Positions 1-13,488 are shown, counted from the stretch's first letter. The stretch is DNA of 64,000 nucleotides from Sapria himalayana (GCA_029783825.1 JAREIK010001726.1:1-64000); one strand, 5' to 3'. Numbers and translations: made by a program. Notes: generated by a model not told the origin, from the sequence alone.

Positions 1-150
1 ACATAAAATAACAAATTAAAAAAAAATTATTACTGGCCCGACGGCCAGGCTAGGCCCGACGGGCCCTGCAAGCCCTGTGCCTGCAACCATGCCGGCCAGG
101 CATGAGCATGCCCGTGCTCAAAAAATGGGTCGGCTGGCCTGACACCTCTA
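1..150. mobile_element. GC-rich fragment resembling an hAT transposon end
   Basis: This is a GC-rich island (about 36-150) in otherwise AT-rich DNA, with repeated GGCCCGAC, GGCCAGGC and GCATG motifs. Read on the reverse strand from position 150 it begins TAGAGGTGTCAGGCCAGCC, which resembles the short terminal inverted repeats of plant hAT-type elements. The rest of the element would lie left of the window, so neither the second end nor a transposase can be seen, and an 8-bp target duplication cannot be tested. A different GC-rich repeat is possible. Confidence 0.35.
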
Positions 151-1740
151 CATATACATAAGAATAAGCTAAAATAAATAATTAGATTTTAACCTATGAA
201 TGTTTGAAATTGTATCGTCATTAAAAAAGCATACTCAAAACTAGATGAAAGACCCGGACTAAAAATTATAATTTATCAATGAGATCTTGAGTTTGAATAT
301 CACCCTAAATTAAGAGAAAAATAGACTTACCCGAACTTACTAGAGATAGAATATTAATGAAGCACATCATTATCATACTCTTAAAATATTTAGAATTATT
401 ACATTATTAAAATATTACAACTAGATATTTTGTTTATTGTCTAACCAATTTTAACTTGTAAAAGAATATTATGCTAGATGTTTGACAAATACTTATCATC
501 ATTTTCACTCCTAAAAAAAGAACCATAAGAAAAGCATTATTCAATAATTAACATCTTGCGAGGAATACTCAAAATCATTATCACTTCAAAAAAATTTACT
601 ATAATAAGCATATTTTAATAAAAATATGATATGAAATAATATGCTATAATATTCAAAAAATCTTTGGAAAACATGGTGATGTCATTTTGATTTATTATTT
701 TCAAACAAAATATTTGATCGAAATTTGATGTGTGCGTGCTTAATTTTGCATCAATCATTTGTCTTAGAAACAAGATGAAATAAAACAATTAAAATACAAT
801 TTTAAATAATTAACGAAAGTCCAATTAAACATGTAATTTTAAAATGTTTCTCTCCTAAATATATAACCAACCAAATAGTTTTTTTAACTTAGCTACATTA
901 TATTATCATGTAGTATAGACATGAGATAGTCAATAAATTATCTCTTAGTTTTTAAATTTTAATATCATCGGAGGTTGTACCGAGTATACAAGACTCTTGC
1001 TTAGGCAAGATTTATGAGATATTGATATCGCAATAATATTCCTTCAAAAATCAATACAACTCTGTCTAATAAATCTCAAATCCAAGACTGATTGTCCTTT
1101 GAATACTTGTCATCACATCAAGAAAATGACCTCTAATATATACATACAAAATTAGAATTTCTAAAGTAATCAATATCCACTAGGCACGACATTTAAATCT
1201 CACCAAGAGAGAGGTAGAAATGAATTTTAAAAGACTTGATGATCCCAATCCAAATATGTATATACTAAATGGATACATTCACAATCTATTTTAAATGAAT
1301 TTTGGATCATGTCAGTTGATTTGGTTTAGAATAATGAGTTAGACATTCCAATTACATTATAGACAAATATATATAATAAAGAGGGACACAGGGAAAAGAT
1401 CGATCGACAATACTAGGTTGGTAATGAATGATTTTAAATAGCCTTATGATATTGATTTTTGCAACACATTATTTCATATGATTAACATAACCACTAATAA
1501 GTTATTACTTTCTATTTATCATCACATATATAAAATATGTATTAGTTATATATAAAGAATACACTCTATTAAAATAATCTATATAAAAATGCTTATATAG
1601 TATTCATTAGGATTTAGTGTTCCTGGATGTAAATAGCACATTTATGATATACAGAATATAAGAGGCAATTTATAGCCTCAAGTAATCTCCCAAGAAATGA
1701 TTTAATAATTTTACTCAATATAATAGGCTTTTGAAAATAG
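151..1740. other. AT-rich sequence without recognisable genes
   Basis: I find no convincing coding region, RNA gene or ordered repeat here. The only open frame of note (1614-1847, minus) is short, low in complexity and has no family features. The segment may be the left part of CACTA copy A, because copy B has about 5.3 kb between its left terminus and the point where the two copies start to match. The left terminus of copy A would then lie outside the window. Confidence 0.5.
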
Positions 1741-2229
1741 GCTTTTACATACCTATAATAGGCTAGAACTCTACCCAAAAAATTCAGAGACACAAAAACA
1801 TATTCAAAGATATATAAAAACAAATATATAGACATGAACAAACACAAATTAAATTTGATTGTCTTACAGCTTTAACAAAAATCCAAAAGATATCCAACAA
1901 TTATGGTTAGAGATAAAAAGAGTGCAAAAATAAAATGTTTTTAGAATAATAAAGATAAGTAACCATCTTTTTGATAATGCTGAAATCGGTAAATATGGGA
2001 CCCATACATTGGATGGACCATGGTAATGTCTGAATGCATTGTATCAGAATTTTTTCTGTTGTCTCCAAAATGTGTCTTGCATAGATTCATAATTGGGTTA
2101 ATTGGAAAAGCAAAGAACAAAACTAGAATAAAAAAATTGAAACCTGCAAAAAAATTTCATAATTATTTGCTACACATAGACAAAAATAAATAACAGTTCA
2201 GAAATAATTCTCATACTCAACCATCCTCA

Positions 2230-4013
2230 TAATTTGTAGGGAATGCTAGCCTCTCTTGTGAGGTTTCACCACTGGATCTCGAAATGCTATATGTTGTGCC
2301 AATGCCGCTAACTTTTCTTTAATTTCATATATTTCTTCCTTAAAATGAGATATCTACTCATCCTTCTTTTTCATTTCGGTCTCCATAACTACAATACGTC
2401 CACCTATTTCTATTGTTTGTTGTTCGATCGCCTCATCCACCATTACCTAGATAGATTAATTAGAAGCTGATTGCTACAACAAATGCCACTCCCTTCAAGC
2501 CAATTTCATACACTCGCGGATTCTACGACCTCCTATGGTTTACAAATAAATAGGATCATAGTCACTTGGTTGAAGATCCATAGAACCCTCAACTTGTTGA
2601 TGAGCAGCTGTTACACGTTCCTCCATTAGGTCCTGAGATAAAATAAAGAAAAAAACAATTCTAGATATACAAAAATAAAATAAATATTTTGCATCCCAAA
2701 TAATTTTCAAAATTTACTATAGTATTATAAAATCTTATTAATATAACAAGTTCTTATAGCAATCATCTTAGACTTGTTGTCAACAAACAGACCATCCACT
2801 TTCTTTACATGCATCTTCCTGAAGATCTCATAAAAATTTAGATCTCGACCCAATTCTCTAATCTAGGATATATTTTTATTAAGTCATTAAAAAATAAATG
2901 ATCAAAAATTTAACATAATTAATAAAACCATGCATAGATTTGATTTATTAAACTATTAGGACAACCACTAAATATATAAATGTTTAAAATTTTAAAATTA
3001 TAGTATATCTCGAGCTACCTCACTTCCTGTGTGTCGAGAAATTCCTGTACCTAGTCCAGCTACCTCACTTCGTTGATATTTGCTAGCAATATCTTATTTT
3101 TTATTCACATCTGGCTCCTCCCAATACTTAAGCCACTCGGGCCAATTATCCTCAGATATAAAATTAGGTCTTTCTTTCATATTCTTCAATTTATGGACAA
3201 ATTTAGAATATCATTGAGCAGCTTTGATCTCACATATTGACTTTATCTTTCCATCAAATTAGGGTGCCCATGTGTACTGATTCTATATATAGAAAAATCA
3301 CAAAAGAATTTATATTAACAACAAGAACATAATTATTTACTACTTGAATAAAAACCAACATAATAGTTAAGTAATTTGATTATTATTTTTCAATACTCTT
3401 GTTTTGTTATTTTTACCTGAAAGTCATTAAAATTGGACTCCTTTGTCGATTTTGAAACTTTCTTCCAGTAGAATGCTTTAGAATCAGCTATTTTCTTGAA
3501 AGACTTTGTAATTATAGTCGAACACTTGTGAGATGGAATAAAACTGTACAAATAAATAACATAGAAAACAAGCAAATCATAATAATATAAAAAAACCACT
3601 AACAGCATCATCAAAATTTTTTTTCAAGTCATTTTTACATATTTCTTTTACCTCTCATCCACAATCTCAATTTCTAATTTTGCACTGATTGTAGATGAAG
3701 GCACAACATTTGATGATATCATTGGTATTGTAAATGGGGGAACAATCAATGTAAAATGTGATGTAGAAGATAGAGATGGATCAAAAGCGTGGGCAAGAAG
3801 CACAATTAGTCGTGGGCTTACATCTAATAAAGGTTATAGTAGAGGTCTCAATGATGGTGATGGTGAAAGAAATGGAGATGATGATTGTGATGTTGAAGTC
3901 TGGATATGGTAACTATGAGATGGTACTGATTCTGCAACATGATGTAACATACTATATGAATTTGGTTCATTTCTATGTCCACCTCCACCACGGCCACGTC
4001 CTTTAGGCACCAT
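2230..4013 (-). pseudogene. CACTA second gene (Transposase_24 / plant Ptta-En/Spm type), degenerate
   Basis: Reading leftward from an ATG at 4013, the protein starts M-V-P-K-G-R-G-R-G-G-G, a basic glycine-rich N-terminus also found in copy B. Family features follow in order across several exons or frames: a conserved block near 3480-3420 (DSKAFYWKKVSKSTKE), W-P-E-W-L-K-Y-W near 3150, a block with HTGSEV near 3030, FRKMHVKKVDGLFVDNKSK near 2820-2770, and a Lys/Glu-rich coiled-coil tail near 2400-2280. In the family this second protein accompanies the transposase and is thought to bind DNA, by analogy with TNPA. Stops such as those inside the 3300-3060 block break the frame, so it is probably non-functional. 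Intron positions were not resolved. Confidence 0.6.
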
Positions 4014-4159
4014 CTGTTGTACAAAATAAAACAAAGAACAAATAATAGAGATATGATGGACAAGCATGCATTTTTAAATAAAACACACTGATAGATTTCA
4101 ACAAAATAAAAATGTCTTTGATAGTTAAAATTTATAATAAAATTATAACAATTTAATTA

Positions 4160-7100
4160 TCGGCATCACTGTCATCCTCTAATAGATCTTCTGATATTTC
4201 GTCTGATTCCGATATAAGTTTGAACTCATCTTTAGATCGAAATTGATCATCTTCAATTTCTATTATGTCACCATTCGAGTCACATAAATTTTCTGGATCT
4301 TCATCTACATTAAACGTCTCAATATTATTTATGTCATCTTCTTGGAATGCCGGTGCAATTTCTAAGTCTACACTTCTTTGTTGCGAAGTTAATACTTCAA
4401 ATTTTGATCGAGCTTTGATATTGCAAATCGCCCACCAATCTCTCTTTTCATGAGATAAACTCAGATATGCACAATAATATATTTGAGCTCACATTTCAAT
4501 AATAAATGGCTCATATCGATAATGTCTACATTTATGGTTAACATCCACTAGCTTATAATCTGAATGAATCTTTGTGCTCACATTTCATGTATGATCAAAT
4601 GACTCACACTTAAATAATACAATCCTATTATTTTCGAGTCCAGGATACTCCAACTCAATAACTTTTTTGAGTTGACTATAATAATCAATATCATCTGCAC
4701 TATATCCTACACCTTTAATGCATACACCACTATTCATTATTATTATAAGAAGAACCATGCCTGTTTGTGTGAAATTCATATTCATTAACAAAATACCCAA
4801 GATATGTTGTCACATATCTAAACAGGCCTTTACTTAGATTCTAAATAAAAATATTTGAATCTCCATTTGAAGGATCAATTGCTTGTGACATAAATTAAAA
4901 AAAATGATATTAACAAATATAAGATAATAATAAATTAAATAATTAAAAAATGTAAAACTTAATAATTCTCACATAATTTTTGAACCTATTCGCAAATTCA
5001 GTTTATAGCATATAATCGACATCATTGCTTGAAATTACTAGTTGCCTATATTTTAAGTGCTCAACATAAATACTGCACAAATATAAAAAGAGATATAATG
5101 TATATCAATTTTTAATAATTCTTATTAAAGATAAAATTAAACTATGATTAAACATACAACCATTTTGTGTATACATACTTAATGTATGGTGCAACCTCTT
5201 CACAATTAAGTAAAACATAGCTCCGGGTTGCTTTGTACTCTTCATCTATCATACATCTTTTCATTGCTCTTCCAAATGCTCTTCTAGGGTGCTTGAAGAT
5301 AGTTAGTTTGTCCACAGAATAATATTCTACCATCACATGACCTTCATAATTCAATGGCATGGGCAAGAAGAGGGAAAGGATACCTGGATTGAAAACATTG
5401 ACATGATCCTCAAAATAATAAGAACAAAATGATGATGATGCTTCTACTAAATATGCTTTGCAAATTAAACATTCAGCTTTTGCCTTGTTTCTAATATTCA
5501 ATTTCAACTTACGAAGATACCTACAACCACAATGTTAGGTTTCAATTTGATTAAATTATAATATTACTTAAAGTATGAAATAATAAAACATAGCAAATTA
5601 TATGTATTTACCTCTGAAAAGAATACATCCAGCTAAATTGCACTGGCCATGCAATCCATGCTTCATATACCAAATGGACAAGCAAATGCTCCATTGAGTC
5701 AAAAAAATTCGATGGGAATATCCGTTCAAGCTTAAAAATAATATGTGGAATATCATTCTCCAGCCTCACCATGTCATCTATTTTGATTGTGGTTGCAGTT
5801 AGCTATTTGAAAAATAAATTAAGTTCTGTAAGGACCTTTCAAACACTTAGTGGAACTAATTCACGGAATGCAATTTGTATTAATCTCTGCATAAATACAT
5901 GACAGTCATGACTTTTCATTCCAAATAACTTAAGATTCTTTATATCCATGCATCTACCCATATTTGACACATATCCATCAGTGATTTTCAAATTTTTAAC
6001 CCATTCACACAATATCTATCTTGCCTTCTTATCAAGTGTGTTGCAAGCATTAGGGAATTTTTCTGTTTCCTCATTTAGTTTAAATTCAGGATGCCTACGG
6101 TAATCATTCATTTCTTGTCTTGATTTTAAAGTATCTTTTATTTTTTCATCTACATTAAAGACAGTGTTGAAAACATTGTCAAATATTTTTTTTAATATGC
6201 ATTAGATCTAAGTTATGAGGAATTAAATTGGAATTCCAATAGGGCAAGTCCCAAAATATACTATGTTTCTTCCAGCCAAATAATTTGCCTATTAGTCCAT
6301 TACTTCTAGTAGCATCCTTTTCAGATACCTTCTTCAAACCCAAATTATGAATCTCTATAATAATATCATCTCCTGAACAAACTACTGGTGCAACTATAAT
6401 CAGAGTTTTATTTTTTCGAAATGCAGTTCTATTTCTTTGAAATGGATGATTCGTAGGTAGAAACTTACAATGGTTATCAACCCATGACTTTTTACCACTA
6501 AATATGAGGTTAAATGCATCAAAATTTTTCATGCAATACGGGCATGTGAATCGTCCTACAGTACTCCAGCCATGCAACATTGAATATGCAGGAAAGTCAC
6601 TTACCGTCCACATAAGGGCTACCCACATAATCAAATTTTGCTTTTTTGAGATATCATATGTATTCATACCAACATCCCATAAATGATTTAACTCTGTAAT
6701 ACAAGCCTATAAGAAAATATCCAGCATGTCTTTCGGATTTTTTGGCCCTGGAACCAATAATGACAAAAACATATATTGCTCCTTTACACGCAACCACGGA
6801 GACAAGTTATAAGGTGTCACGATCATTGATCATGTTGAATACTGTTGTCCAAATTGCCCAAATGGCTAAATCCAACAGTGTAGAGACCCAATCTAACATT
6901 TTGACTTTATGCTGCAAAATTTTGATGTATATAGTTAAAATACTTCCAAGCAGGTAAATCTGATGGATGATGCATTACCCCTTCTTCAACCTCATGCTCG
7001 GAATGCCACCTCATATCATTTGTTGTAGTATTTGATGCATATAGTCTCTATAATCGAGGAATTAATGAAAAATAACACATCTTCTTAAAGACAACCTTCC

Positions 7101-7874
7101 ATTTTTTTCACGTATCTTTAATACGAGGTGCCTTCCTAAATCGAAGATGGTCATAAAACTTACAGCTAATTAAATCACTATCACTACCCCAATATAAAAT
7201 GCATCCATTTAAACAACAATCAATTTTTTCCACTGGTGGACCCATTCCTCTTAGTAACTTCTTAGTGTTGTAAAAGTTACTAGTGATCAAATTATTATCT
7301 AGAACAATCTACTTCATTAGTTCTGTAACTTGATCAAATAATTTCTCAGACATATGATTTTCTGACTTAATGCTCATCAGTCAATCAACAAGTGACAATT
7401 GCAAATTTATTTTACAACCAGGCCACAACTCTTTATCTGCATCTTCAAGCATTTCATAAAATTTCTAAGCTTCAGGATTGGGTGGTCATCCATGTAATCC
7501 ATATCGAAGTCAACACCAACATCTTCCATGATCATTCTATGGTATGTGTTTGATGATTCTTCACCACAAGAAAATGATTCAATACCCTCATTTTGGTCAA
7601 TATTCAGAGCCATTGTATTTTTTCCATGATAAATTCAAATAAAATAATTTGGCACAAAGCCATATTTAGCCAAATGATATCTTATAGTGTTTGCATCATG
7701 AAAAGTGATATTCTGAAACTTGCGATGAATACATGGGCACTTAATTTTTTCTCCATCCATCAATCTTGATTGACTACATGCAAAATTGATGAATGTTTCA
7801 GGCCCAATCAAAAAATCTTTATTCAAAAATCCATTAATATCCCTTCTGTACATCCACTGATGATTTGAGATCAT
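4160..7874 (-). pseudogene. CACTA TNP2-type transposase gene, degenerate
   Basis: The N-terminal transposase-associated domain lies at 7874-7635 (W-M-Y-R-R-D start, FINFAC, KCPC, RYHLAKYGFVPNY). The linker at 7613-7407 is acidic. The TNP2 domain runs from about 7400 to 5900 and shows KKLLRGMGPPVEKIDCCLNG at 7250-7200, ALMWTVSDFPAYSMLHGWS at about 6620-6560 and a Cys pair (CPYC) near 6545. The end of DUF4218 lies near 5500-5380 (LNIRNKAKAE, FCSYYFEDHV) and DUF4216 near 4800-4590 (SGVCIKG, IELEYPGLENN, LFKC). The enzyme would cut and move CACTA ends in the nucleus. Several stops (for example near 7310 and 6950-6700) and frame changes make it a pseudogene. The ATG at 7874 was chosen because copy B has the same start at 63116. 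Confidence 0.8.
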
Positions 7875-8149
7875 TTTGCCCTATTTTATTTACAAAAAAC
7901 AATGTCCGATCATTATTATAAATAAAACATTATATTACTTTAAAATATACACATAATTAAGTAAAATTATTTACAGATGAATATTTAAAAATTAAATATC
8001 ATGAATATTGAGGCAATGCATTTGCAGAATCTAGATTAATAGATAAAACAGTTTTTAGCACGATAAAGATTAATAGATATCATAGTTATACTAGATAAAG
8101 GGTGCAAAGTACGATAATGCACAAGAAAGGAAAGTAAAAAAAGGCATTT

Positions 8150-8512
8150 AATGGTTGAAGGAGGAGAGGGAGAGTGAGAGAGATAGAGAGAAGGTGGGGA
8201 GAGAGAGGGGTAGAGAAATGGGGAGACGGGGAGTGAGAGAGAGAGAGAGAAGGAGAGAGAGAAGGAGGGAGGGAGAGGTGGAGAGAACTGGTGAAAGAGA
8301 GGGAGAGAGGGAAAGAGAGAGAGGAAGAGAGATAGGGAGAGAGGGAGAGAGAGAGAGAGAGAGAGAAAGAGGGAGAGAGGGAGAGAGGGAGAGAGAGAAC
8401 AAGAAAGAAAGGAGAGCGAGAAAGAAAATAACAAGAGAGAGAAAGTGACACATAAAGAAAAAGAGGAATAGAGTGACAGGAAGAATTAGAGAGAGAGAGA
8501 GAGAGACATATA
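8150..8512. repeat. GA-rich purine tract upstream of the transposase gene
   Basis: An irregular (GA)n, (GAGG)n and (GGGAGA)n tract of about 360 bp sits roughly 280 bp upstream of the transposase start. The same position in copy B (63395-63665) carries a similar tract, so it is part of the element and not a later expansion. The long open frames on both strands here (Ser/Leu/Pro-rich or Arg/Glu-rich) are by-products of the repeat. The tract could be a promoter-proximal or 5' leader element, but nothing in the sequence proves that. Confidence 0.85.
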
Positions 8513-8819
8513 GAGAGTGCAGTGTTAGAATGAAAAATTATATAAAAGAAAATAAAATTTCTTCTGTATAAACCTATCAAATATTATATCTTTTGTCATA
8601 CATAAGTTCATATTTGAGCCTGAGGCCCAAGGGCTGGGATTAGGAAATAGTACGATCCTTATTTGTATTGTACCATATATGAGTCAAATCAATGGACACT
8701 CTCATTCTACATGCTTACATATTGTTGATATTATATCTTGTGCCATTTAATTTCAAATTAGTTCAATAAATTAATATTATCCCATATATAATTATATGTT
8801 AGCATACAAATAGTAAATG

Positions 8820-9822
8820 TAGTTATAAATAGTTATTTATAGTTAAACTTATAATTATATATAGATATATGCATACAAGTAGTTATAAGTAAATATAAAT
8901 AAATGTATACAAAGTTATACACAATTATATAGATTTACATATATGTATACATACATGTATAAATAATAAAAAATAAAGTTATATTTATTTATATAAAGTT
9001 TTTTATTGTTATACAAATATTTATATATAGTTATACACATATAGTAAACATTGTGTCGTATGTTTTTATACATATAATTATAAATATTGTTACATGTAGT
9101 TATAGATATAGTTACACGTATAGTTAAACTTATATTTATACAAATATGTATATATATTTGTTAATATAATTTCATATATTTATACATATAGTTATGTATA
9201 GGTATGGATATACTAAAATACATTTTTTATCCTAATATATAAAAATGTATATTAAATATATGTTGTTAATTATATACTTAAATATAGGTTATACATATAC
9301 ATATATATATTCATATGAGTAATTATATTTAGTAATACATAAATATATACAAAGATATAAACAAGTATATAGATTTACATATATGTATACATATATGTAT
9401 AAATAGTTAACAATATAGTTATATTTAATTATATAAAGTTTTATTTAGTTTTACAAATATTTATATATAGCTATACACATATAATTAAATAGGATGTTGT
9501 ATGTTATTATACATGTAATTATAAATATAGTTACAAATGATTATACATATAGTTAAATGTATAGTTAAACTTATATTTATACATGTATGTAAATATATTT
9601 GTTCATATAATTTCATATATTTATACATATAGTTATGTATAAGTATGGATATACTAAGATACATTTTTTATATGAATATATAAAATGTATATTAAATATA
9701 TGTTGTTAATTATAAATTTAAATATAGGTTATATATTAATAATATAAAATTATGTATAGTTATATGTTATTATACATATAATATATATAGTTATAAAAAA
9801 TTATATATCGTTAACCATTTAG

Positions 9823-9863
<41 letters not shown>

Positions 9864-10564
9864 TATGAGTAGTTATATTTATTTATACATAAATAGATAC
9901 AAAGTTATAAACAAGTATATAGATTTACATATATGTATACATATATGTATAAATAGTTAAAAATATAGTTATATTTAATTATATAAAGTTTTATTTAGTT
10001 TTAAAAATATTTATATATAGTTATACACATATAATTAAACATAATGTTGCATGTTGTTATACATGTAATTATAAATCTCATTAGATGTGGTTATAGATAT
10101 AGTTACACGTATAGTTAAACTTATGTTTATACATGTAAGTACATATATTTATTTATATAATTTTATATATCTATACTTATAATTATGTATGAATATAGAT
10201 ATAGTAAAATACATTTTTGAATACTAATATATACAAATGTATATTAAATATAAGTTGTAAATTATATATTTAAATATATTTATGGATAAAGTTTTTATAG
10301 TAATACATATAATAAGATACAATTATTTATAGTTATATGTTATTATACATATAGTACATATAACTATAAATATTTTTATATAGTTAAACATATAGTTATA
10401 TATAGATATATTCATACAAATAGTTATGCATAAATATATAAAGTTATAAATAAATATATAGATTTACTTATATGTATAGATACTTACAAATATAGTTATA
10501 TTTAATTATATAGTGTTATAAAGATATACAATTATTTATATATAGTTATACAAATATTTATATA
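8820..10564. repeat. AT-rich long-period tandem repeats inside CACTA copy A
   Basis: Four related blocks begin with AGATTTACATATATGTATAC or a close variant at 8931, 9371, 9921 and 10460, giving spacings of about 440, 550 and 540 bp. Within each of the first three, the same series of shorter motifs recurs in order (TTATATATAGTTATACACATA, then GTTAAACTTAT, then AAATGTATATTAAATATA). Spacing varies because of AT-run length changes. Copy B shows the start of the same kind of sequence at 63930-64000. There is no coding potential. Confidence 0.75.
9826..9861. repeat. (AT)n microsatellite
   Basis: An uninterrupted alternating AT run of about 36 bp lies inside the long-period repeat block and accounts for part of the spacing difference between its units. 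Confidence 0.9.
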
Positions 10565-11940
10565 TAGTCATACAACTTTAAAAAATATCTAAAATATGGC
10601 CAGAAATGATGTTTAGAGAGAGAGAGAGAGAAAAGAAATACTATACTTTTATAATTTTCCATATGAGCAAAAAGTTACTTTAGATGGACATTTACTACTA
10701 CTTCTATAGCGAAGAGATGTTTTGCTAAAGCATCATAAATTTCTTCCATATATCTGCATGTCTATATATATATTTGTTGAGAAAAAATATGAAGATTAAT
10801 ACATATCAAGTATTCCCATAAAAAATAAAACAACTGAATAAAATAAATAAAAACTCACTATAATATACTATTATGAATAAAAATTATAAAATGACATTAT
10901 CATTTATTAAATAAAATAAAAATTCACTTATAAATACAAAAAGAAACTATAAATACTCAAAATCTATATGAATCATCTCATCCTAGTATATCAAGATAAA
11001 AAAATATAAAAATACAATATAATTCTCAATAGTTTTGAAAATTTTATTTTTATTTACAACTTTTAATATTCTTTATAATTCATTTTGCTGTATTTTTATG
11101 ATATGTTACTATTTTTTTATTATATTGTATTGATGTTCTTAAAATTATAATAATTTATATTTATTTTATTAAGATATGAAATAATATTAAATAATATATG
11201 TTTTGGACAAAAAATTAATTAATAAATATGTTTATATCATATTAAACTATAAAAGAGTACTCAAATAAAAGAGTACTCACATAAAAGAGTACTCACATAA
11301 ATTCGCTAGTATGATAAATTAATGTTTAATTAATGATACATACATTTCCATAATACTTCTCATCTTTTCTTATATTCTTTATTACTATTTATTACAATAT
11401 ACATCTGCCAGAAATTTTGTGAAACATGAAACTTAGATTCAAGCTTGTAGGTTACAAGTAATAGTTATGGCACTCAACAAATAACTACAACATTCAACTA
11501 ATAATTACTACTCATATTTATTAATTTTTAAAATCATTTAAAATAAACATATTGTAGCACATAAAAATTACCATGTGTTAAAAGATGATGTTATTAACAC
11601 AACAGGATAAAGGATGTCCAAACGGATGTTGTCGTAAGAAGAATACTCTTGTATGACATGAAATTCATCAACGTTATAGAGATACCCAAACTCTTCATAA
11701 TCCATAGTTATTAATGGTATAAATTATAGTTAATATAAATTTGGTAGAAGTTGAATAGTTAGAGTAATAATAACCTACATTGTTGAAGATAAAACCACAA
11801 ATTGAAGTTGATAAAACATTTTTTGGTAGAAAAATTTTTTTTGTGTTGCGTGCCTTTGTGGGGATTATAAACATATAAATTTTCTAAATATTTTTAATAG
11901 TTTTATATCCTCTATCTAAATCATAAATGTTATAGATTTA
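10565..11940. other. AT-rich spacer with a short CACTA-related match
   Basis: The first 65 bp (10565-10630) closely resemble the left-hand part of CACTA copy B at 56922-56985: both read GTCATACAACTT, then AAATATCTAAAA, then CCAGAAATGATGTTTA and a GA-rich stretch. Beyond that I see no gene or ordered repeat except the 16-bp triplet at 11251-11298. Confidence 0.5.
11251..11298. repeat. Three tandem copies of a 16-bp unit with a perfect palindrome
   Basis: The unit AAAAGAGTACTCACAT occurs three times in a row, the first with one base changed (AAAT for ACAT). GAGTACTC is an exact 8-bp palindrome. No function is evident. Confidence 0.9.
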
Positions 11941-11989
11941 AAATATTATACTTTTTTTATCTACCTACCCTTCTCCCAAACTCAACCCG

Positions 11990-12093
11990 AAATCATCAAT
12001 CCCTTGCTATTCCCTAGCTAATCCCTTACAATTTTAGCTAGGGATTGATCACTAGCTAAAATATCCTAGCTAAATTGATATTTTCTTGTAGTG
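11990..12093. repeat. CACTA right terminus with subterminal motifs
   Basis: The terminus reads TTTTCTTGTAGTG, which on the other strand is CACTACAAGAAAA, the standard start of CACTA elements. Inside it are repeated copies of TAGCTA motifs (CCTAGCTAA, TTTTAGCTAGGGATTGATC, CACTAGCTAAAAT). The next three bases outside are ATA, the expected length of a CACTA target duplication, but the left partner is not in view. Confidence 0.8.
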
Positions 12094-13486
12094 ATAGGAT
12101 ATATATCAAAATATTATAATATAAAAAGAGGCAAAAATATTATCGAATATTATTGAAATCATTGAGAAGATATCAATAATATTGATGATATCAGACATAT
12201 TCAAGCTACTTCAAACTTTATCAAATTATATCAAATATAATCTATTTATATAAAAGAGTATGTTATTTTATAAAAACATTAGCTGTCTTTGAATCAATAT
12301 CATCAGATAATATTGAAAAGCATTGTATATTGATAAATATTATTATATAGCTTCTAAAAATTTTATTCCATTAAATGAGCATGTTTGATAACTAATTTGT
12401 GTCAACTCTCTTTGGTACATATTGAGTATTGTCAAACATTATCAAGAAGAAAATACACAAACAACATGGAAAATCTAACTTATGGATAAGTATTGAAATT
12501 TGTTAAGTATCATCTAATATCTTTATAGATCTTAGAATTATTAATAATGGATATACATCAATCAAAATAGAATTATTATTTAAACAAAATTCTCAAATAA
12601 TTATAAATATTAAGAACAATTAGTACAACATCTATTGAAAGACGTTAGAAATCATTTATTTTCATGAAGAAATTATTTGTGATGATTATTTATGAAAACT
12701 TAGTGTGCCTCATGGTATAAAAAGTGAGAAATTGTGATTAGGGTCTTGTAATATATATATAATATGTGTGTGTGTGTGTGTGTAGGAAGCTCATATATGA
12801 ATAACTAGTATTTAAATATGACCCAATTCCAAAACTAGTTGGGTTTATTATGGTGATTTCAAATTATAATTATAACGTATAAATAGTTGTTTTGTTTTTA
12901 TGAACCTTTACTATTTCAGAGTGGAATTAAATAAATAGTGTACATGTATACACAAAAGTTGCCCACATTGATGATAAAAATTAGAGGTCGACCATAATAA
13001 TTTTATAGTATATTTATAGATGTATTGCACAGTGGACACCACGCATCATCACAAATAATTATACCTAGATACACATTGCTTAAATCAAATACCACATAAT
13101 ACAAAACATAAATCATAAAAATCATACCTTGATTTAACCATTCATAAGTGAAGTGAATTAAAATAGAAAACACCTAGATTACTCAAGTATTTTTCAAAAG
13201 AAATTAAAGCAAAAATAATGCTTCATACTAAGCACACCGTGAGCAATATCGCATGCTCCACATCGAGCACACCTCAAGTAAAAAACATTAGCAACACTAT
13301 ATATACACTCATTGAGTTTTTCATCAATTTTAATTTTGCATAAATTTAAATGCTAATACTAGTATATATTTATATATAGTGTAGTATATATATAATCATT
13401 ATTACATGTTACATCATATATATATATATATATATAATATACATACTATTGTAATATATTATAGCATCAACATGTTACCATCAGTA

Positions 13487-13488
<2 letters not shown>

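Larger units (their letters stand above)
1741..12093 (-). mobile_element. CACTA (En/Spm) transposon copy A, left end not resolved
   Basis: The segment carries two degenerate genes read leftward: a TNP2-type transposase gene and a downstream Transposase_24-type gene. It ends on the right with a CACTA-type terminus (TTTTCTTGTAGTG at 12081-12093) preceded by TTTAGCTA subterminal motifs. From 1741 to about 8830 it matches 56797 to about 63960 (copy B) in order and orientation. The left terminus is not seen and probably lies before position 1. The transposase start lies about 4.2 kb inside the right terminus, and that gap is filled by a GA tract and AT-rich repeats. That the genes and the 12093 terminus belong to one element is an inference. 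Confidence 0.65.

Noticed and set aside
270..330. Possible SINE or tRNA-like B box (GAGTTTGAATATC)
   Set aside because: There is only a loose match to the B-box pattern, no A box at the right distance and no A-tail or target duplication.
8036..8580. Ser/Leu/Pro-rich and Arg/Glu-rich frames over the GA tract (and 63227-63730)
   Set aside because: They are products of the GA/CT repeat in several overlapping frames and are not conserved as protein between the two copies.
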